In this document: one piece after another, positions 46,041-55,334 of the stretch | Layout: every line of letters starts with the position of its first letter | Numbering within the stretch: the stretch's first letter is position 1 | Assembly: GCA_028281495.1 (NCBI GenBank) | Contig: JANQJU010000025.1 | Coordinates: forward strand, 1 to 64,000 | Direction of reading: 5' to 3' | DNA from: SAR324 cluster bacterium | Lineage (GTDB): Bacteria; SAR324; NAC60-12 | DNA length: 64,000 bases | The notes under the pieces: generated by a model | Databases searched by the model: none | What the model saw: the letters and a program-made list of their open reading frames with translations, nothing else | Told to the model about the DNA's origin: nothing | Made by a program: the position numbers and the translations under genes

Positions 46041-46922
46041 TCAGGGAATCGGCTCCATGTGTAGGATTGAACTTACCGCGTTCAATAAGGGATCTTGAGA
46101 GCGCCCGGCCAGATACGCAAATAGCACGCGCACCGACTCTTGAGCTTCACAGACAATTTCGACTTCTCCGCAAACTTCGGCATCCTTGGCTGTTTCTGCG
46201 TGTAAAAGCCCCACACCAACCCCACCTGCAATCAATGTGCGTGTGACATTCTCATGATCAATGCTGATGATCCTCTTGGGGCGGAAACGATGCTTCTTGA
46301 ACAAGTTCTCCGCTGCTTGACCGCAACAGGTGCTGGAAGTAGGACATATCCACGGCAATGCCGCAAGTGCCTCCCAGTCCAGGGGTTGTGAAGTTGCCAC
46401 AAGCCCCGGTGGAGACGCTAGGTATATATCGAAACGTGAGACTTCAATGGTGGTCAGTTCGGTATCGGGTTCACCCACCTCATTGTAGAAACCAGCATCG
46501 AGACTGCCACTGCGAATGCCATTATGTGTCTCACGAGATGTCCCATATTGGAATGCCACCTCCACTTCGGGACAACGTTTGGAAAGCACGGTAAGAAGAT
46601 GACCCAGCGCTTTTGTGCTTGAATTGCCCCCCGCTCCAAGACGGAGCTTTCCGGTCAAACTTCCCTTGATGCGAGAGGCCTCGTCGAACAACTCACGATG
46701 GGCATCAATCGTGTGCTCTGCTTTAACAAGCAATCGTTGTCCATCGCTGGTCAAGCTCATGCCTTTAGGTGTTCGTTCGAATAATGTGAGACCCAATGTG
46801 TCTTCAATCGCTTTAATGTGAGCACTTACTGCGGGTTGGCTGAGGTAGAGTTGTTCCGAAGCACGGGTGATGCTGCCTTCGCGAGCGACCGCAATGAAAG
46901 TCTTGAGCTGATGAATCTCCAT
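46041..46922 (-). CDS. LysR-family transcriptional regulator
   Basis: A 293-residue regulator. N-terminal winged HTH MEIHQLKTFIAVAREGSITRASEQLYLSQPAVSAHIKA is followed by a LysR substrate-binding domain (LRLGAGGNSSTKALGHLL, GSLDAGFYNEVG). It lies directly downstream of the anion transporter gene, 35 bases apart in the same direction, and probably controls it in response to a carboxylate or similar ligand. Confidence 0.9.
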   Translation of the reverse strand: MEIHQLKTFIAVAREGSITRASEQLYLSQPAVSAHIKAIEDTLGLTLFERTPKGMSLTSDGQRLLVKAEHTIDAHRELFDEASRIKGSLTGKLRLGAGGNSSTKALGHLLTVLSKRCPEVEVAFQYGTSRETHNGIRSGSLDAGFYNEVGEPDTELTTIEVSRFDIYLASPPGLVATSQPLDWEALAALPWICPTSSTCCGQAAENLFKKHRFRPKRIISIDHENVTRTLIAGGVGVGLLHAETAKDAEVCGEVEIVCEAQESVRVLFAYLAGRSQDPLLNAVSSILHMEPIP

Positions 46923-46957
46923 ACTATTCCTGCAAAATCGTTAAAAGGCGTGCTCAT

Positions 46958-48400
46958 TTAAAACACACCCAAAATTTTCCACCACAGCAGATCCAATGGT
47001 GTCAATATTAGCGCACTGATGATGAACAATGCCAAGCATAGTTTTGTCATCACACCTGTTGAAAGCTGACCAAGCTGCATCGCAGTGACCAATGGAGGGG
47101 CTTGATAAGGCAAAAAGACATTTGAAAATGCTAATACTTGGGTCATCAACACCGTGGCTAGCGGCAAACCCGTGATGCTGATTAGATCTCCTGCAATGGG
47201 GGTCATGATAGCTGGCACGCCGGGTAGGCTGGTAACAATTGCGACCAGGGTCGAAATAGCTGTCAGCACAGCAAGGTTCCAAAACGGCCGGTCGACTGAA
47301 AAGTCCGCATACTCACTCAGATTTTGCACGACCACTTCACCCAATCCTGTTGTCGAGATCACCGCCCCCAGTCCCATGATGCCAGCAACAAAAAACAGTG
47401 GACCGTACTTGATATCTTCGTTGAGGCATTTTTTTGAGGTCAACTTTGAATGCGGCCATAGACAATAGATTGCCGCAGCCAACCCGATCCATCCCGGTGA
47501 AATTTGATGAATGCGATCCGTGAACCAAAGAGCAAGGCATAGCCCCAACACCATTGTTAAACGTCGTTCTTCGGCAGTCATCGGAGTAACATCATGCCGA
47601 GACCTAGTTTCGTAGGCAGGGTCATGATCGGGGAACATCCACAGGATCAGTACAATCAAAATCGCGGATTTGACGACACCGAGCACGGGAAAGTGCAGTA
47701 ACAAATAGTCCCAATAAGCCAGTTGGTAATCGTATAAGTTTTCCGCCATCCCAGCCAGAATCATGTTGGGACCATTGGAAGGCAGGATAGCAAAGGCTGG
47801 CAAGCAAGTGCCGAAGGCCGCCGCCATCAGCATACCGATCCGGCCATTGGATCCGGAAGCGTATCCCATATGGTCGGCGAGGGCTATGACGATTGGAACC
47901 AAGAGAATGATGCGCCCCATTGAAGAAGGCATCACAAAAGCAAGCGCCAAGCTAAATACAACGATTCCGAAAATGGCGCTAGAATAGCGAGTGCCGAGCA
48001 TTTGCGACAGGAGCACGGCGGCACGTTGCCCCAGTCCTGTATGGCTTATGGATGCGCCTAATACCAGCCCGCTGAATAGAAGCCAAAAGGTTGATGAATG
48101 GAATCCGGAAAAGGCAGTTTGAGCCGGTGCAATCTCAAAAACAACTGCAATCAAGAAAAACAACAGCGCAGGCAAGTATTCGGGAACAGCAGCCGTCGCC
48201 CATAATCCGATGCAAAAGACGGTGAGTGCAGCAGTGCCAGCCATTTGAGAAGGCAGGTATGCGGTGGTTGCCAACCAAACCAAGCTGGCTGTCATAACGA
48301 TACCTGCAATTTGCCAGGTACGCTTAGAAGTCGGAACTTCCCTTCGCCCGCTGTTTGCAGGCGTATTTGATTGGGGATGGGGAATTGTTTGCTCTGTCAT
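46958..48400 (-). CDS. DASS/SLC13-family anion (dicarboxylate/sulfate) symporter
   Basis: A 480-residue polytopic protein with about 11-12 hydrophobic helices. It has the SLC13/CitT-like blocks (SSTFWLLFSGLVLGASISHTGLG, ALAFVMPSSMGRIILLVP, LPSNGPNMILAG, TSLPGVPAIMTPIAGDL, FLPYQAPPLVTAM), with the SNGPN and LPYQAPP motifs of the two sodium/substrate clamshell loops. It imports dicarboxylates or sulfate-like anions. ATG 48400 has GGAGG before it. An earlier copy of this start region lies upstream (see 48424-48507). It pairs with the LysR gene. Confidence 0.88.
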   Translation of the reverse strand: MTEQTIPHPQSNTPANSGRREVPTSKRTWQIAGIVMTASLVWLATTAYLPSQMAGTAALTVFCIGLWATAAVPEYLPALLFFLIAVVFEIAPAQTAFSGFHSSTFWLLFSGLVLGASISHTGLGQRAAVLLSQMLGTRYSSAIFGIVVFSLALAFVMPSSMGRIILLVPIVIALADHMGYASGSNGRIGMLMAAAFGTCLPAFAILPSNGPNMILAGMAENLYDYQLAYWDYLLLHFPVLGVVKSAILIVLILWMFPDHDPAYETRSRHDVTPMTAEERRLTMVLGLCLALWFTDRIHQISPGWIGLAAAIYCLWPHSKLTSKKCLNEDIKYGPLFFVAGIMGLGAVISTTGLGEVVVQNLSEYADFSVDRPFWNLAVLTAISTLVAIVTSLPGVPAIMTPIAGDLISITGLPLATVLMTQVLAFSNVFLPYQAPPLVTAMQLGQLSTGVMTKLCLALFIISALILTPLDLLWWKILGVF

Positions 48401-48423
48401 GAAATCCTCCAAGATGGGTTCTG

Positions 48424-48507
48424 TCACAAAAGATTGACTTCCCCGGTTCGCCAACAACCTGTTATCGATGTGTTTGATTGGAAGCGGGGAAGTGCTTGCT
48501 CTGTCAT
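48424..48507 (-). CDS. 27-residue upstream frame, a duplicated copy of the transporter start
   Basis: ATG 48507 opens a short frame that begins MTEQALPRFQSNT, compared with MTEQTIPHPQSNT of the transporter, and ends at TGA 48424, 24 bases before the real start. The surrounding nucleotides repeat the transporter start region. It may be translated as a leader peptide or be a non-functional remnant. Confidence 0.4.
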   Translation of the reverse strand: MTEQALPRFQSNTSITGCWRTGEVNLL

Positions 48508-48642
48508 GAAACAGTTTTACCTCGCCGTATCCCGGACAATCCAATCGTTTATCCTGAAGTTACCCCTCAGCGAGGCTGAGGGAAAGGAATTTAGATTGCT
48601 TCAACAGCGAAGGTAACAAGGAGGAATTTAGGAATTGAGAGA

Positions 48643-49890
48643 CTAGGGTAACGAATCAGGCTTCATAAAAACGGAGGCAGGGAATTGAACACTTGTGCCT
48701 GGGAGTCTCACCGTGCGCTTGACAACAAAATCGAACAGCAGCGGGTTGTATTGATAGATTTCTTTTAATCTGGTTTCCTGTTGGGGAGTGATCAAACCCG
48801 CGTTAACTAGTTTTCCCAAATGAATAATGACATTGACGGCGGGAAGCGGGTAATCGCTGCCGTTGATCAATCGGGAATGCAAATCCTGCCGTTTCAACAG
48901 TTCGCTCAAGTAGGGGTCAAATCGGTTGAATTGAATGAGCACGGAGATCTCGCAAAACAATTGCTCTTCATAAGCTGACTCTTCCATTAGTCTTATCGCC
49001 AAATCAAAACTACGAACTTCCTTTTTCTGTGGATCATCTAAGTCGATATCGGTTCCTCGGCTAGCACAGTGAGCCATAATGACTTTCACACCTCGTTCCA
49101 GGGGAGTACGAAGCCTCAACGGATTTCCATAGTGTTGATGTTCTTCCGCATCCACCGCTTGTTCTTCACCCGTGTGACTCAATAAAACCATGTCGTATTT
49201 CCGCATCATGTCGTAAAACGCGTGTGTTTTTTCATGAGAAGGATCAATGCCCATTGCATTGGGGAGCCACTTGACGTATTTGGCCCCTCGTTTGGCCCAC
49301 CTTTCTAGTTCTTCTAAGGCATCAGACCGGTAAGGATGGACCGAAATAGTCGGAATGAATAGATTGGGGTAAGTTTCAGCCAATCGGAAAATGTAGTCGT
49401 TTGGAATATAAAATGTCGTTTGGGTCGGATCGGGAGTGCCGTCGAGCGTGTGGAACTGATCAAAAGCCAACAGATGGTATTTTCCATGATTCGGGATCGC
49501 ACGAATCAATCGCACCAAGCGTTGCATGTACTCTTCGTCCGCATTATCAAGATTTTGAACCCCTGACGCGCTGGCGTACACCTGAAACCGAGCATAAGAT
49601 CGCAACGACCACCAGCGCCGCATCTTCGGATTCACGTAGGCCCCTGTGTTTTTTGTTCCTAACCCCAAAACATGAGTGTGGAAGTCCCGAAGGTTATCGG
49701 GATCAATTCCCACAAAAGCATCTTGGATCAATTTTTGGGCCTCAGCGCTCAATCCCTGATTTATAGTTTCGGGATCGTATTGAAACGCACCGCCCAAACG
49801 ATCAACCACGCAGGAGGCGCTCATCAACACGAGTCCCAAGAACAGCAAGGTTTGAAGAAACAAAACGGTTTGTCGGGTTTTATAAAACAT
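48643..49890 (-). CDS. Lipoprotein metal-dependent hydrolase of the amidohydrolase (TIM-barrel) family
   Basis: A 415-residue protein with a lipoprotein signal (LMSASC). The mature part is an amidohydrolase-2-like barrel with DFHTHVLG (HxH metal site), KYVKWLPNAMGIDP, LLSHTGEE and IMAHCASRG His residues, and INGSDYPLP with the final metal Asp. It is anchored in the envelope, which is unusual for this enzyme class. The start is ATG 49890 with GAGG seven bases upstream; a TTG two codons earlier is rejected. It is divergent from the cupin gene. Substrate not predictable. Confidence 0.82.
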   Translation of the reverse strand: MFYKTRQTVLFLQTLLFLGLVLMSASCVVDRLGGAFQYDPETINQGLSAEAQKLIQDAFVGIDPDNLRDFHTHVLGLGTKNTGAYVNPKMRRWWSLRSYARFQVYASASGVQNLDNADEEYMQRLVRLIRAIPNHGKYHLLAFDQFHTLDGTPDPTQTTFYIPNDYIFRLAETYPNLFIPTISVHPYRSDALEELERWAKRGAKYVKWLPNAMGIDPSHEKTHAFYDMMRKYDMVLLSHTGEEQAVDAEEHQHYGNPLRLRTPLERGVKVIMAHCASRGTDIDLDDPQKKEVRSFDLAIRLMEESAYEEQLFCEISVLIQFNRFDPYLSELLKRQDLHSRLINGSDYPLPAVNVIIHLGKLVNAGLITPQQETRLKEIYQYNPLLFDFVVKRTVRLPGTSVQFPASVFMKPDSLP

Positions 49891-49987
49891 TTTCAATCCT
49901 CGGTCGTTTTAAAATGTCAATTGCCGAAAAACTTCTCGATAGTATTTACTATCCGGTGATGTGGGTATCCAACGTCAATTTATCTAA

Positions 49988-49999
49988 GAAACGTTTACA
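49988..49999. promoter_or_regulatory. LacI-type operator upstream of the cupin gene
   Basis: GAAACGTTTACA, that is TGTAAACGTTTC on the other strand, matches the inositol-island operator core. It lies 19 bases before the ATG of the cupin gene, between two divergent genes. Confidence 0.6.
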
Positions 50000-50018
50000 T
50001 GAAATCAAGGAGAAACCA

Positions 50019-50501
50019 ATGACAACAGAAACAAACTACCTCATTCGTGCTCAAGAAATCACGCAGAAGGAAAGTCACTTCTCGCATCCTTGGAATCCCA
50101 AATCGTTGGTCAATGCAACGTACTTGAGTCGTCTTGTGGGACTGAAACGATCCGGTGTGAATTTAGTCCGGATTCCCTCGGGCAAGGAGTCATTCGTTTA
50201 TCATTCCCATCAAAATGAGGAAGAATGGATCTATATTATTTCAGGAAAAGGTATCGCAGAAATCGACGGCAAAGAGCATGAGGTGGACGAAGGGGATTTC
50301 ATGGGATTTCCTACGCCAGGTGTGGCCCATCATATGAAGAATCCTTTTGAGGAAGACTTGGTGTATCTAGTCGGAGGAGAGCGTGTGGATGTGGAAGTTG
50401 CGGATTTTCCACGGTTGGAAAAGAAAATGATTCGCTACCCTGATAAAATCGAAGTTTATAACTATTCGGACCGCAAAGGGATGGATCCAGCCGGTAAATG
50501 A
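50019..50501 (+). CDS. Single-domain cupin protein
   Basis: A 160-residue protein with one cupin barrel. The metal motif is YHSHQNEEEWIYIISGKG (His-x-His and Glu), the second motif is DFMGFPTPGVAHHM, and the tail is EVYNYSDRKGMD. It may be a sugar isomerase or a small-molecule sensor-like enzyme. AAGGAG precedes ATG 50019, although the frame opens further upstream. The LacI-type operator just before it suggests co-regulation with inositol genes; cupins are typical of that pathway. Divergent from the amidohydrolase gene. Confidence 0.85.
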   Translation: MTTETNYLIRAQEITQKESHFSHPWNPKSLVNATYLSRLVGLKRSGVNLVRIPSGKESFVYHSHQNEEEWIYIISGKGIAEIDGKEHEVDEGDFMGFPTPGVAHHMKNPFEEDLVYLVGGERVDVEVADFPRLEKKMIRYPDKIEVYNYSDRKGMDPAGK

Positions 50502-50533
50502 GATTTATAGGAGCGGTTGGCTGATATGAATTA

Positions 50534-50588
50534 TTCTATAAAATAGAAAAAACAATTGACAGTTGCTAATTTATTCTATTTTATAGAG
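50534..50588 (+). promoter_or_regulatory. Promoter of the padR gene with two identical palindromic sites
   Basis: Site 1 TTCTATAAAATAGAA (50534-50548) and site 2 TTCTATTTTATAGAG (50574-50588) are the same palindrome, 40 bases apart. A consensus -35 TTGACA (50556-50561) lies between them, and with a 17-base spacer the -10 (TTTTAT) falls inside site 2. This is the arrangement expected of an autorepressed promoter. Confidence 0.7.
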
Positions 50589-50675
50589 TAAATTTCAATT
50601 GAATTTTGGTAGCTCACACCGAATCAATTTGAGGTTCGAATGAGTCGGAATTCACCTAAAAATCGCCGTCCCAAA

Positions 50676-50841
50676 ATGGAGATCATAGAGCACCAAAAAA
50701 TGAAGTTCACGAAGCATCAAATAATGAAGAGCATAGAGCACCAAAAATGAAGTTCACGAAGCATCAAATAATGAAGATCATAGAGCACCAAAAATGAAGT
50801 TCACGAAGCGTCAAATAATGAAGTTCATGGAGCATTAGAAT
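50676..50841 (+). repeat. Seven tandem 23-24 bp repeats reaching into the padR start codon
   Basis: Units read AATGAAG(A/T)TCA(T/C)(A/G)GAGCAYCAAA with alternating variants, so that pairs form a 47-48 bp unit. The last copy (50818-50841) contains GGAG and merges into the padR ATG at 50840. The 74 bases before the array hold the end of the promoter region. Confidence 0.85.
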
Positions 50842-51172
50842 GGCAAACAAAGAAAGCTATTTAGGAGAGTTTGAAAACATCGTGCTGCTTGCCGTATTGC
50901 GTTTGGGAAAAAATGCCTACGGAATGAAAATTCGTCAGGAAATCGAGACCCGCGTGAAGCGAAACGTTTCGATAGGGGCTTTATATGCCACCTTGGAACG
51001 ATTGGAAAAAAAAGGCTATGTGCAGTCAAAAACCGGGGAGCCGACTCCTCAACGTGGAGGTCGTGCCAAACGCTTTTTTAAGGTTTCGGCTTCTGGAATC
51101 AATGCGTTGCAAGACACCAAAAACAATCTGGAATCGATGTGGCAAGGCATCGATCTGTCGCCCACCGATTAA
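50840..51172 (+). CDS. PadR-family transcriptional regulator
   Basis: A 110-residue winged-helix protein. It has the PadR pattern: LGEFENIVLLAVLRLGKNAYGMKIRQEIE, VSIGALYATLERLEKKGYVQ, and a wing with PQRGGRAKRFFKVSASG. Its C-terminus is short, as in PadR types that precede membrane proteins with a permease-prefix domain. It lies 20 bases before such a gene. Twin palindromes in its promoter suggest autoregulation. Confidence 0.92.
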   Translation: MANKESYLGEFENIVLLAVLRLGKNAYGMKIRQEIETRVKRNVSIGALYATLERLEKKGYVQSKTGEPTPQRGGRAKRFFKVSASGINALQDTKNNLESMWQGIDLSPTD

Positions 51173-51192
51173 GAACATAAAGGAGAGAACCG

Positions 51193-51912
51193 ATGTCGTT
51201 TTCACCCGGATACGAACCAAGAAATTCAGACATGATTGCTACCGTTCCCACTTTCTTTGAAAAAGTATTGCAGATGGCATTGCCCCACCGTTTGCGGGAA
51301 GAAGCTATGGGAGATCTGGAGGAAGAATTCCATTGGCGCATTGATGAAGGCGCCAACATTTCTTCCATCCGCTGGTGGTATCGTGTCCAAGTATTAAAAA
51401 CTTTAGCTGTTTTCATGTGGCAAGAAAAAGGAGGATTTATGGCTTTTTTTTGGAGTTTGGTATTTTTTTTCTTTTTGGTGGTTTTGGCCTTTGTTGTCGA
51501 CTTTTCTGACTTAACCTTCAATTTTCCAACGTTGCTTTACGTGATCGACATTCCTTCGTTTGTGATCGTATTGCCTCCAGCCATATTTTTTGGCATCGCG
51601 ACTACATCCAAAGACGCATTTCAATTGAGTTGGAAGCTGGCTTTCAGTGATCAAATGGAGGTAGAACTGGAGCGCGTGAAAGACGCATGCCGCTTCTTGC
51701 ATATTACAGGGAATCTGACTCTGACCATTGGTTGGCTTGGCACTATCGTAGGGTGGATCATTTTGTTACAAAACTTGGATTGGATCAATGAACCGGAGAC
51801 GATTGGCCCTGCCAATGCCATTGCAATCATCACGCTGTTTTATGGGCTGTGCTTCAAAATGTGCCTTCATGCGGCCGAATTCAAAATCCGAGGAAAGTAT
51901 CTGGAAAATTAG
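51193..51912 (+). CDS. Permease-prefix-domain protein fused to a MotA/ExbB-like membrane domain
   Basis: A 239-residue protein. Residues about 20-72 match the permease prefix domain 2 seen in FtsX-type proteins next to PadR genes (LPHRLREEAMGDLEEEFHWR, WWYRVQVLKTL). Four hydrophobic segments follow, and the last two with HITGNLTLTIGWLGTIVGWI and GPANAIAIITLFYGLCFKM recall the MotA/TolQ/ExbB proton-channel family. No FtsX permease part is present. AAGGAGAG precedes the ATG. It forms an operon with padR. It might be a stress- or ion-driven membrane device; the function is unknown. Confidence 0.75.
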   Translation: MSFSPGYEPRNSDMIATVPTFFEKVLQMALPHRLREEAMGDLEEEFHWRIDEGANISSIRWWYRVQVLKTLAVFMWQEKGGFMAFFWSLVFFFFLVVLAFVVDFSDLTFNFPTLLYVIDIPSFVIVLPPAIFFGIATTSKDAFQLSWKLAFSDQMEVELERVKDACRFLHITGNLTLTIGWLGTIVGWIILLQNLDWINEPETIGPANAIAIITLFYGLCFKMCLHAAEFKIRGKYLEN

Positions 51913-52067
51913 GCACCACCCCACAATCCGGCTCGTGGGTGCTTTGACTCGGTGCCAGACCGTTGATCGCCAACGAGCCGTGATTTCCCTACCAACTTAG
52001 GATTTCTTGCGTTCAGTGCAACTAAAACAGCAGCTTGCTTCGGGAATCAAGGAAATGGATTTTCGAG

Positions 52068-52110
52068 AAAAAAGGAGGGGGACAGCCAATCCAGGTTTAG
52101 AAGGGCTGTC
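52068..52110 (-). terminator. Intrinsic terminator after sucD
   Basis: Stem GACAGCC / GGCTGTC (52081-52087, 52104-52110), extended by flanking pairs, with a 16-base loop. On the minus strand it is followed by CCCTCCTTTTTT. It ends the icd-mdh-sucC-sucD transcript. Confidence 0.8.
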
Positions 52111-52127
52111 CGGTAGATAGGGGCGTT

Positions 52128-53003
52128 TTAGCGAGTCTCTAAGGCTTCCAACATTTTATCACCAATCTCTACGAGCGTGGTGACCACGTGGATTCCGCAT
52201 TCTGTCAAAACCTTCATTTTATCAGCGGCCGTTCCTTTGCCACCTGAGATAATCGCTCCGGCATGTCCCATTCGCCGTCCGGGAGGTGCGGTTTGTCCAG
52301 CGATAAAACTCACGATGGGCTTGGTCACATTTTCCTTCGCATAAAGGGCGGCTTTTTCTTCGGCATCGCCACCAATTTCACCAATCAACACAATGGCTTC
52401 GGTATCGGAATCGTTTTGGAACAATTCCAACGCTTCAATAAAATTGGTACCGTTGACCGGGTCTCCACCAATCCCAATACAGGTGGACTGTCCTAAACCC
52501 ACGCTGGTCAATTGGGCAACGGCTTCGTAAGTGAGCGTTCCCGAGCGTGAGACCAATCCTACATTTCCCACCTTGTGGATGGGGCCAGGCATGATTCCGA
52601 TTTTGCACTGACCTGGAGTGATGATTCCTGGACAATTCGGGCCGATGAGGCGACATCCTTTTTTTCGGACGTAATTCACGGCAGGGATCATATCCAAAAC
52701 AGGAATTCCTTCGGTAATGGCGACGATCAACGGTATGTCGGAGTCAGCGGCTTCCATGATTGCATCTGCAGCAAAAGGAGGTGGAACAAAAATCATGGAG
52801 GCATTCGCGCCGGTAGTGTCAACGGCTTCCTTCACCGTATTGAACACAGGAACGCCCTCGCACTCTTGTCCCCCTTTGCCTGGGGTCACGCCAGCGACGA
52901 TATTGGTGCCGTATTCTTTGCACCCTTTGGTATGCAACCTTCCCTGCGATCCGGTGATACCCTGTACTAATAACTTGGTATTGCTATCAACTAGAACTGA
53001 CAT
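52128..53003 (-). CDS. sucD: Succinate-CoA ligase, alpha subunit
   Basis: A 291-residue subunit that binds CoA and carries the phospho-histidine. It shows [21 protein letters not shown] near the N-terminus, [10 protein letters not shown], and the active-site [17 protein letters not shown] with the phosphorylated His. Length and order after sucC are standard. The ATG at 53003 begins the conserved [10 protein letters not shown] sequence, and the longer open frame would overlap the sucC gene. Last gene of the TCA operon. Confidence 0.97.
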   Translation of the reverse strand: MSVLVDSNTKLLVQGITGSQGRLHTKGCKEYGTNIVAGVTPGKGGQECEGVPVFNTVKEAVDTTGANASMIFVPPPFAADAIMEAADSDIPLIVAITEGIPVLDMIPAVNYVRKKGCRLIGPNCPGIITPGQCKIGIMPGPIHKVGNVGLVSRSGTLTYEAVAQLTSVGLGQSTCIGIGGDPVNGTNFIEALELFQNDSDTEAIVLIGEIGGDAEEKAALYAKENVTKPIVSFIAGQTAPPGRRMGHAGAIISGGKGTAADKMKVLTECGIHVVTTLVEIGDKMLEALETR

Positions 53004-53076
53004 AGGGCCTCTATGTGGTGTGTGTTGAATAAAATTATAGTGAGTGGGTGAAGAATGAGATGATTCATTGTAGTGA

Positions 53077-54255
53077 TCAGCTTTGAACGACGGCCACTGC
53101 CTTCTTCGCGGCTTCACGAAGACCATCTGCCATTTGCAATTGATCTCCAAAACCGGAGCTGGCGATAATTTCTTGGGCCTTTTCCGCGTTCGTTCCTTCA
53201 AGCCGAACCACAACGGGAACATTCAATCCCACTTCTTTGAAAGCTGCGACGATCCCTTCGGCCACAATGTCACACCGGACAATCCCACCAAAGATGTTGA
53301 TCAAAATACATTTCACATTGGAATCCGATGTGATGATTTGGAACGCTTTGGCAACTCGTTCCGTGGTCGCTGTTCCCCCAACGTCCAGAAAATTGGCAGG
53401 TTCTGCCCCGTAAGCTTTAATAATATCCATAGTCCCCATGGCAAGGCCTGCGCCATTTACCATGCATCCAATATTGCCGTCGAGTTTGATGTAATTGAGA
53501 TCGGCTTGGCTGGCTTCAATTTCTAATGGATCCTCTTCATCCAGATCTCGCAAATCGAGCAATTCTTTATGGCGGAAGAGCGCATTGTCATCGAAGGTCA
53601 CTTTGGAATCCAACGCAATCACTCGACCGTCTCCGGTTAAAATCAATGGATTGATTTCTACCAATGAACAATCCTCACCCACGAAAGCGTTGTACAGCGA
53701 ACTCATGAGTTTGGCCATTGGTCGAACTAATTTGGGATCGGTCGCATCCACTTGGAGTCCATACGCAAGCTGCATCGCTTGGTAGGAGCGAAAACCAACC
53801 GCAGGATCGACAAAAACTTTAATAATTTTTTCAGGTGTTTTTTCGGCAACTTCCTCAATATCCATTCCCCCCTCGGTAGACGCCAAAAACACTACAGATT
53901 GTGTGGCCCGGTCGACCAACACGGAGCAATAGAGTTCTTTTTTAATATCCATTCCTTCTTCCACCAGGACGCGTTTCACTCGCTGGCCTTCGGGGCCGGT
54001 CTGATGGGTGACCAATTGCATGCCAATGATCACCTTTGCATGCGTTTCAACTTCTTCAAGGCCTTTGCAAACCTTCACACCACCGCCTTTGCCGCGACCT
54101 CCAGCATGAATTTGTGCCTTCACCACGTTGACTTCGGTGCCCAACGATTTTGCTATGTCCACTGCTTGAGTATACGTATCGGCAGTATCTCCCCGAGGAA
54201 TCGTGACCCCGTATTTTGCTAAAATACGTTTTGCCTGATATTCGTGAATTTTCAT
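53077..54255 (-). CDS. sucC: Succinate-CoA ligase, beta subunit
   Basis: A 392-residue ATP-grasp subunit: [59 protein letters not shown] and [16 protein letters not shown], all hallmark blocks. It pairs with sucD to convert succinyl-CoA to succinate with nucleotide triphosphate formation. GAGGAG precedes the ATG. It lies 64 bases after mdh and 73 before sucD. Confidence 0.97.
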   Translation of the reverse strand: MKIHEYQAKRILAKYGVTIPRGDTADTYTQAVDIAKSLGTEVNVVKAQIHAGGRGKGGGVKVCKGLEEVETHAKVIIGMQLVTHQTGPEGQRVKRVLVEEGMDIKKELYCSVLVDRATQSVVFLASTEGGMDIEEVAEKTPEKIIKVFVDPAVGFRSYQAMQLAYGLQVDATDPKLVRPMAKLMSSLYNAFVGEDCSLVEINPLILTGDGRVIALDSKVTFDDNALFRHKELLDLRDLDEEDPLEIEASQADLNYIKLDGNIGCMVNGAGLAMGTMDIIKAYGAEPANFLDVGGTATTERVAKAFQIITSDSNVKCILINIFGGIVRCDIVAEGIVAAFKEVGLNVPVVVRLEGTNAEKAQEIIASSGFGDQLQMADGLREAAKKAVAVVQS

Positions 54256-54319
54256 ACATGCTCCTCTTGGTTAATAAACAAAGGATCAGCAGCGTGCACT
54301 GCCGATCCAAAAACAAGCT

Positions 54320-55300
54320 TCATTTCAACAGATCTTTGACGGCTTCCCTTTCTTGTTCCAATTCATCCAACGTGGCTTTGAACTTTTCTTGACCAAACTC
54401 ATTCAATTCCAAACCATGGACGATCTCACACGTGGTGCCGTCACTTCGCAATGGAAAACTAAACACGATTCCTTCCGTAGCACCGTAACTTCCATCGCTA
54501 GGAATGCCCGAACTGAACCAATCGCCTTCGGGAGTGGGGGTGATCACGCGCTTCACCGTATCTAAGGCCGCATTGGCTGCTGATGCCGCCGAGGATGCGC
54601 CTCTCGCCTTAATGATCGCAGCTCCGCGCTGTTGAACAGTTTTGATGAAATCGTTCTGAAGCCAGTCTGTTTCTGGGATCACTTCGGTCACGGGTTTTCC
54701 ATCGATTTTTGCGTTGTAAAAATCAGGATATTGCGTGGCGCTATGATTACCCCAAATGGTCATGTTGGTCACCGACTGACTGGGAACTCCAGCTTTGGCA
54801 CTCAATTGTGCCTTAGCTCGGTTTTCATCTAAAGCCGTCATGGCAAACCAGCGGTCTTTGGGGATATCGGGTGCACCGTGCATGGCGATCAAGCAATTGG
54901 TATTGCAAGGATTTCCCACGACCGCAATACGGACGTCAGACGAAGCATTTTGCAATGCTTTGCCTTGGCCCACAAAAATACTGCCGTTCACCCGAAGCAG
55001 ATCGTTTCGTTCCATTCCGGCTTTACGGGGAGCCGCTCCGACCAACAGCGCCCAGTTGACACCGTCGAAAGCGACATTAGGATCTGAGGAAGTGCTGACA
55101 CTTTTCAATGTTGGAAAAGCACAGTCATCGAGTTCCATCACGACGCCATCGAGGGCAGGCAATGCAGGCTCGATTTCTAAAAGTTGAAGTTCGACCTGTG
55201 TATCAGGCCCAAAAACCTCTCCTGATGCAATACGGAAAAGCAGGGCATATCCGATGTTTCCGGCGGCTCCGGTAACAGCGACTTTTACAGTGTTCGACAT
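54320..55300 (-). CDS. mdh: Malate dehydrogenase (type 2, cytosolic-like)
   Basis: A 326-residue NAD-dependent malate dehydrogenase of the type found in many proteobacteria. It has [45 protein letters not shown], and the catalytic His in [21 protein letters not shown] precedes the ATG. It lies between icd (34 bases upstream) and sucC, giving an operon for three consecutive oxidative TCA steps plus ligase. Confidence 0.96.
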   Translation of the reverse strand: MSNTVKVAVTGAAGNIGYALLFRIASGEVFGPDTQVELQLLEIEPALPALDGVVMELDDCAFPTLKSVSTSSDPNVAFDGVNWALLVGAAPRKAGMERNDLLRVNGSIFVGQGKALQNASSDVRIAVVGNPCNTNCLIAMHGAPDIPKDRWFAMTALDENRAKAQLSAKAGVPSQSVTNMTIWGNHSATQYPDFYNAKIDGKPVTEVIPETDWLQNDFIKTVQQRGAAIIKARGASSAASAANAALDTVKRVITPTPEGDWFSSGIPSDGSYGATEGIVFSFPLRSDGTTCEIVHGLELNEFGQEKFKATLDELEQEREAVKDLLK

Positions 55301-55334
55301 ATTTTTCCTTTCATTTGAGAATGATGGAGAATGC

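Noticed and set aside
50676..50841. CRISPR array
   Set aside because: Repeats are contiguous without unique spacers, and no cas genes are nearby.
50960..50971. CGAAACGTTTCG palindrome as a LacI operator
   Set aside because: It lies inside the padR coding sequence and lacks the TGTAAA flanks. Probably coincidence.
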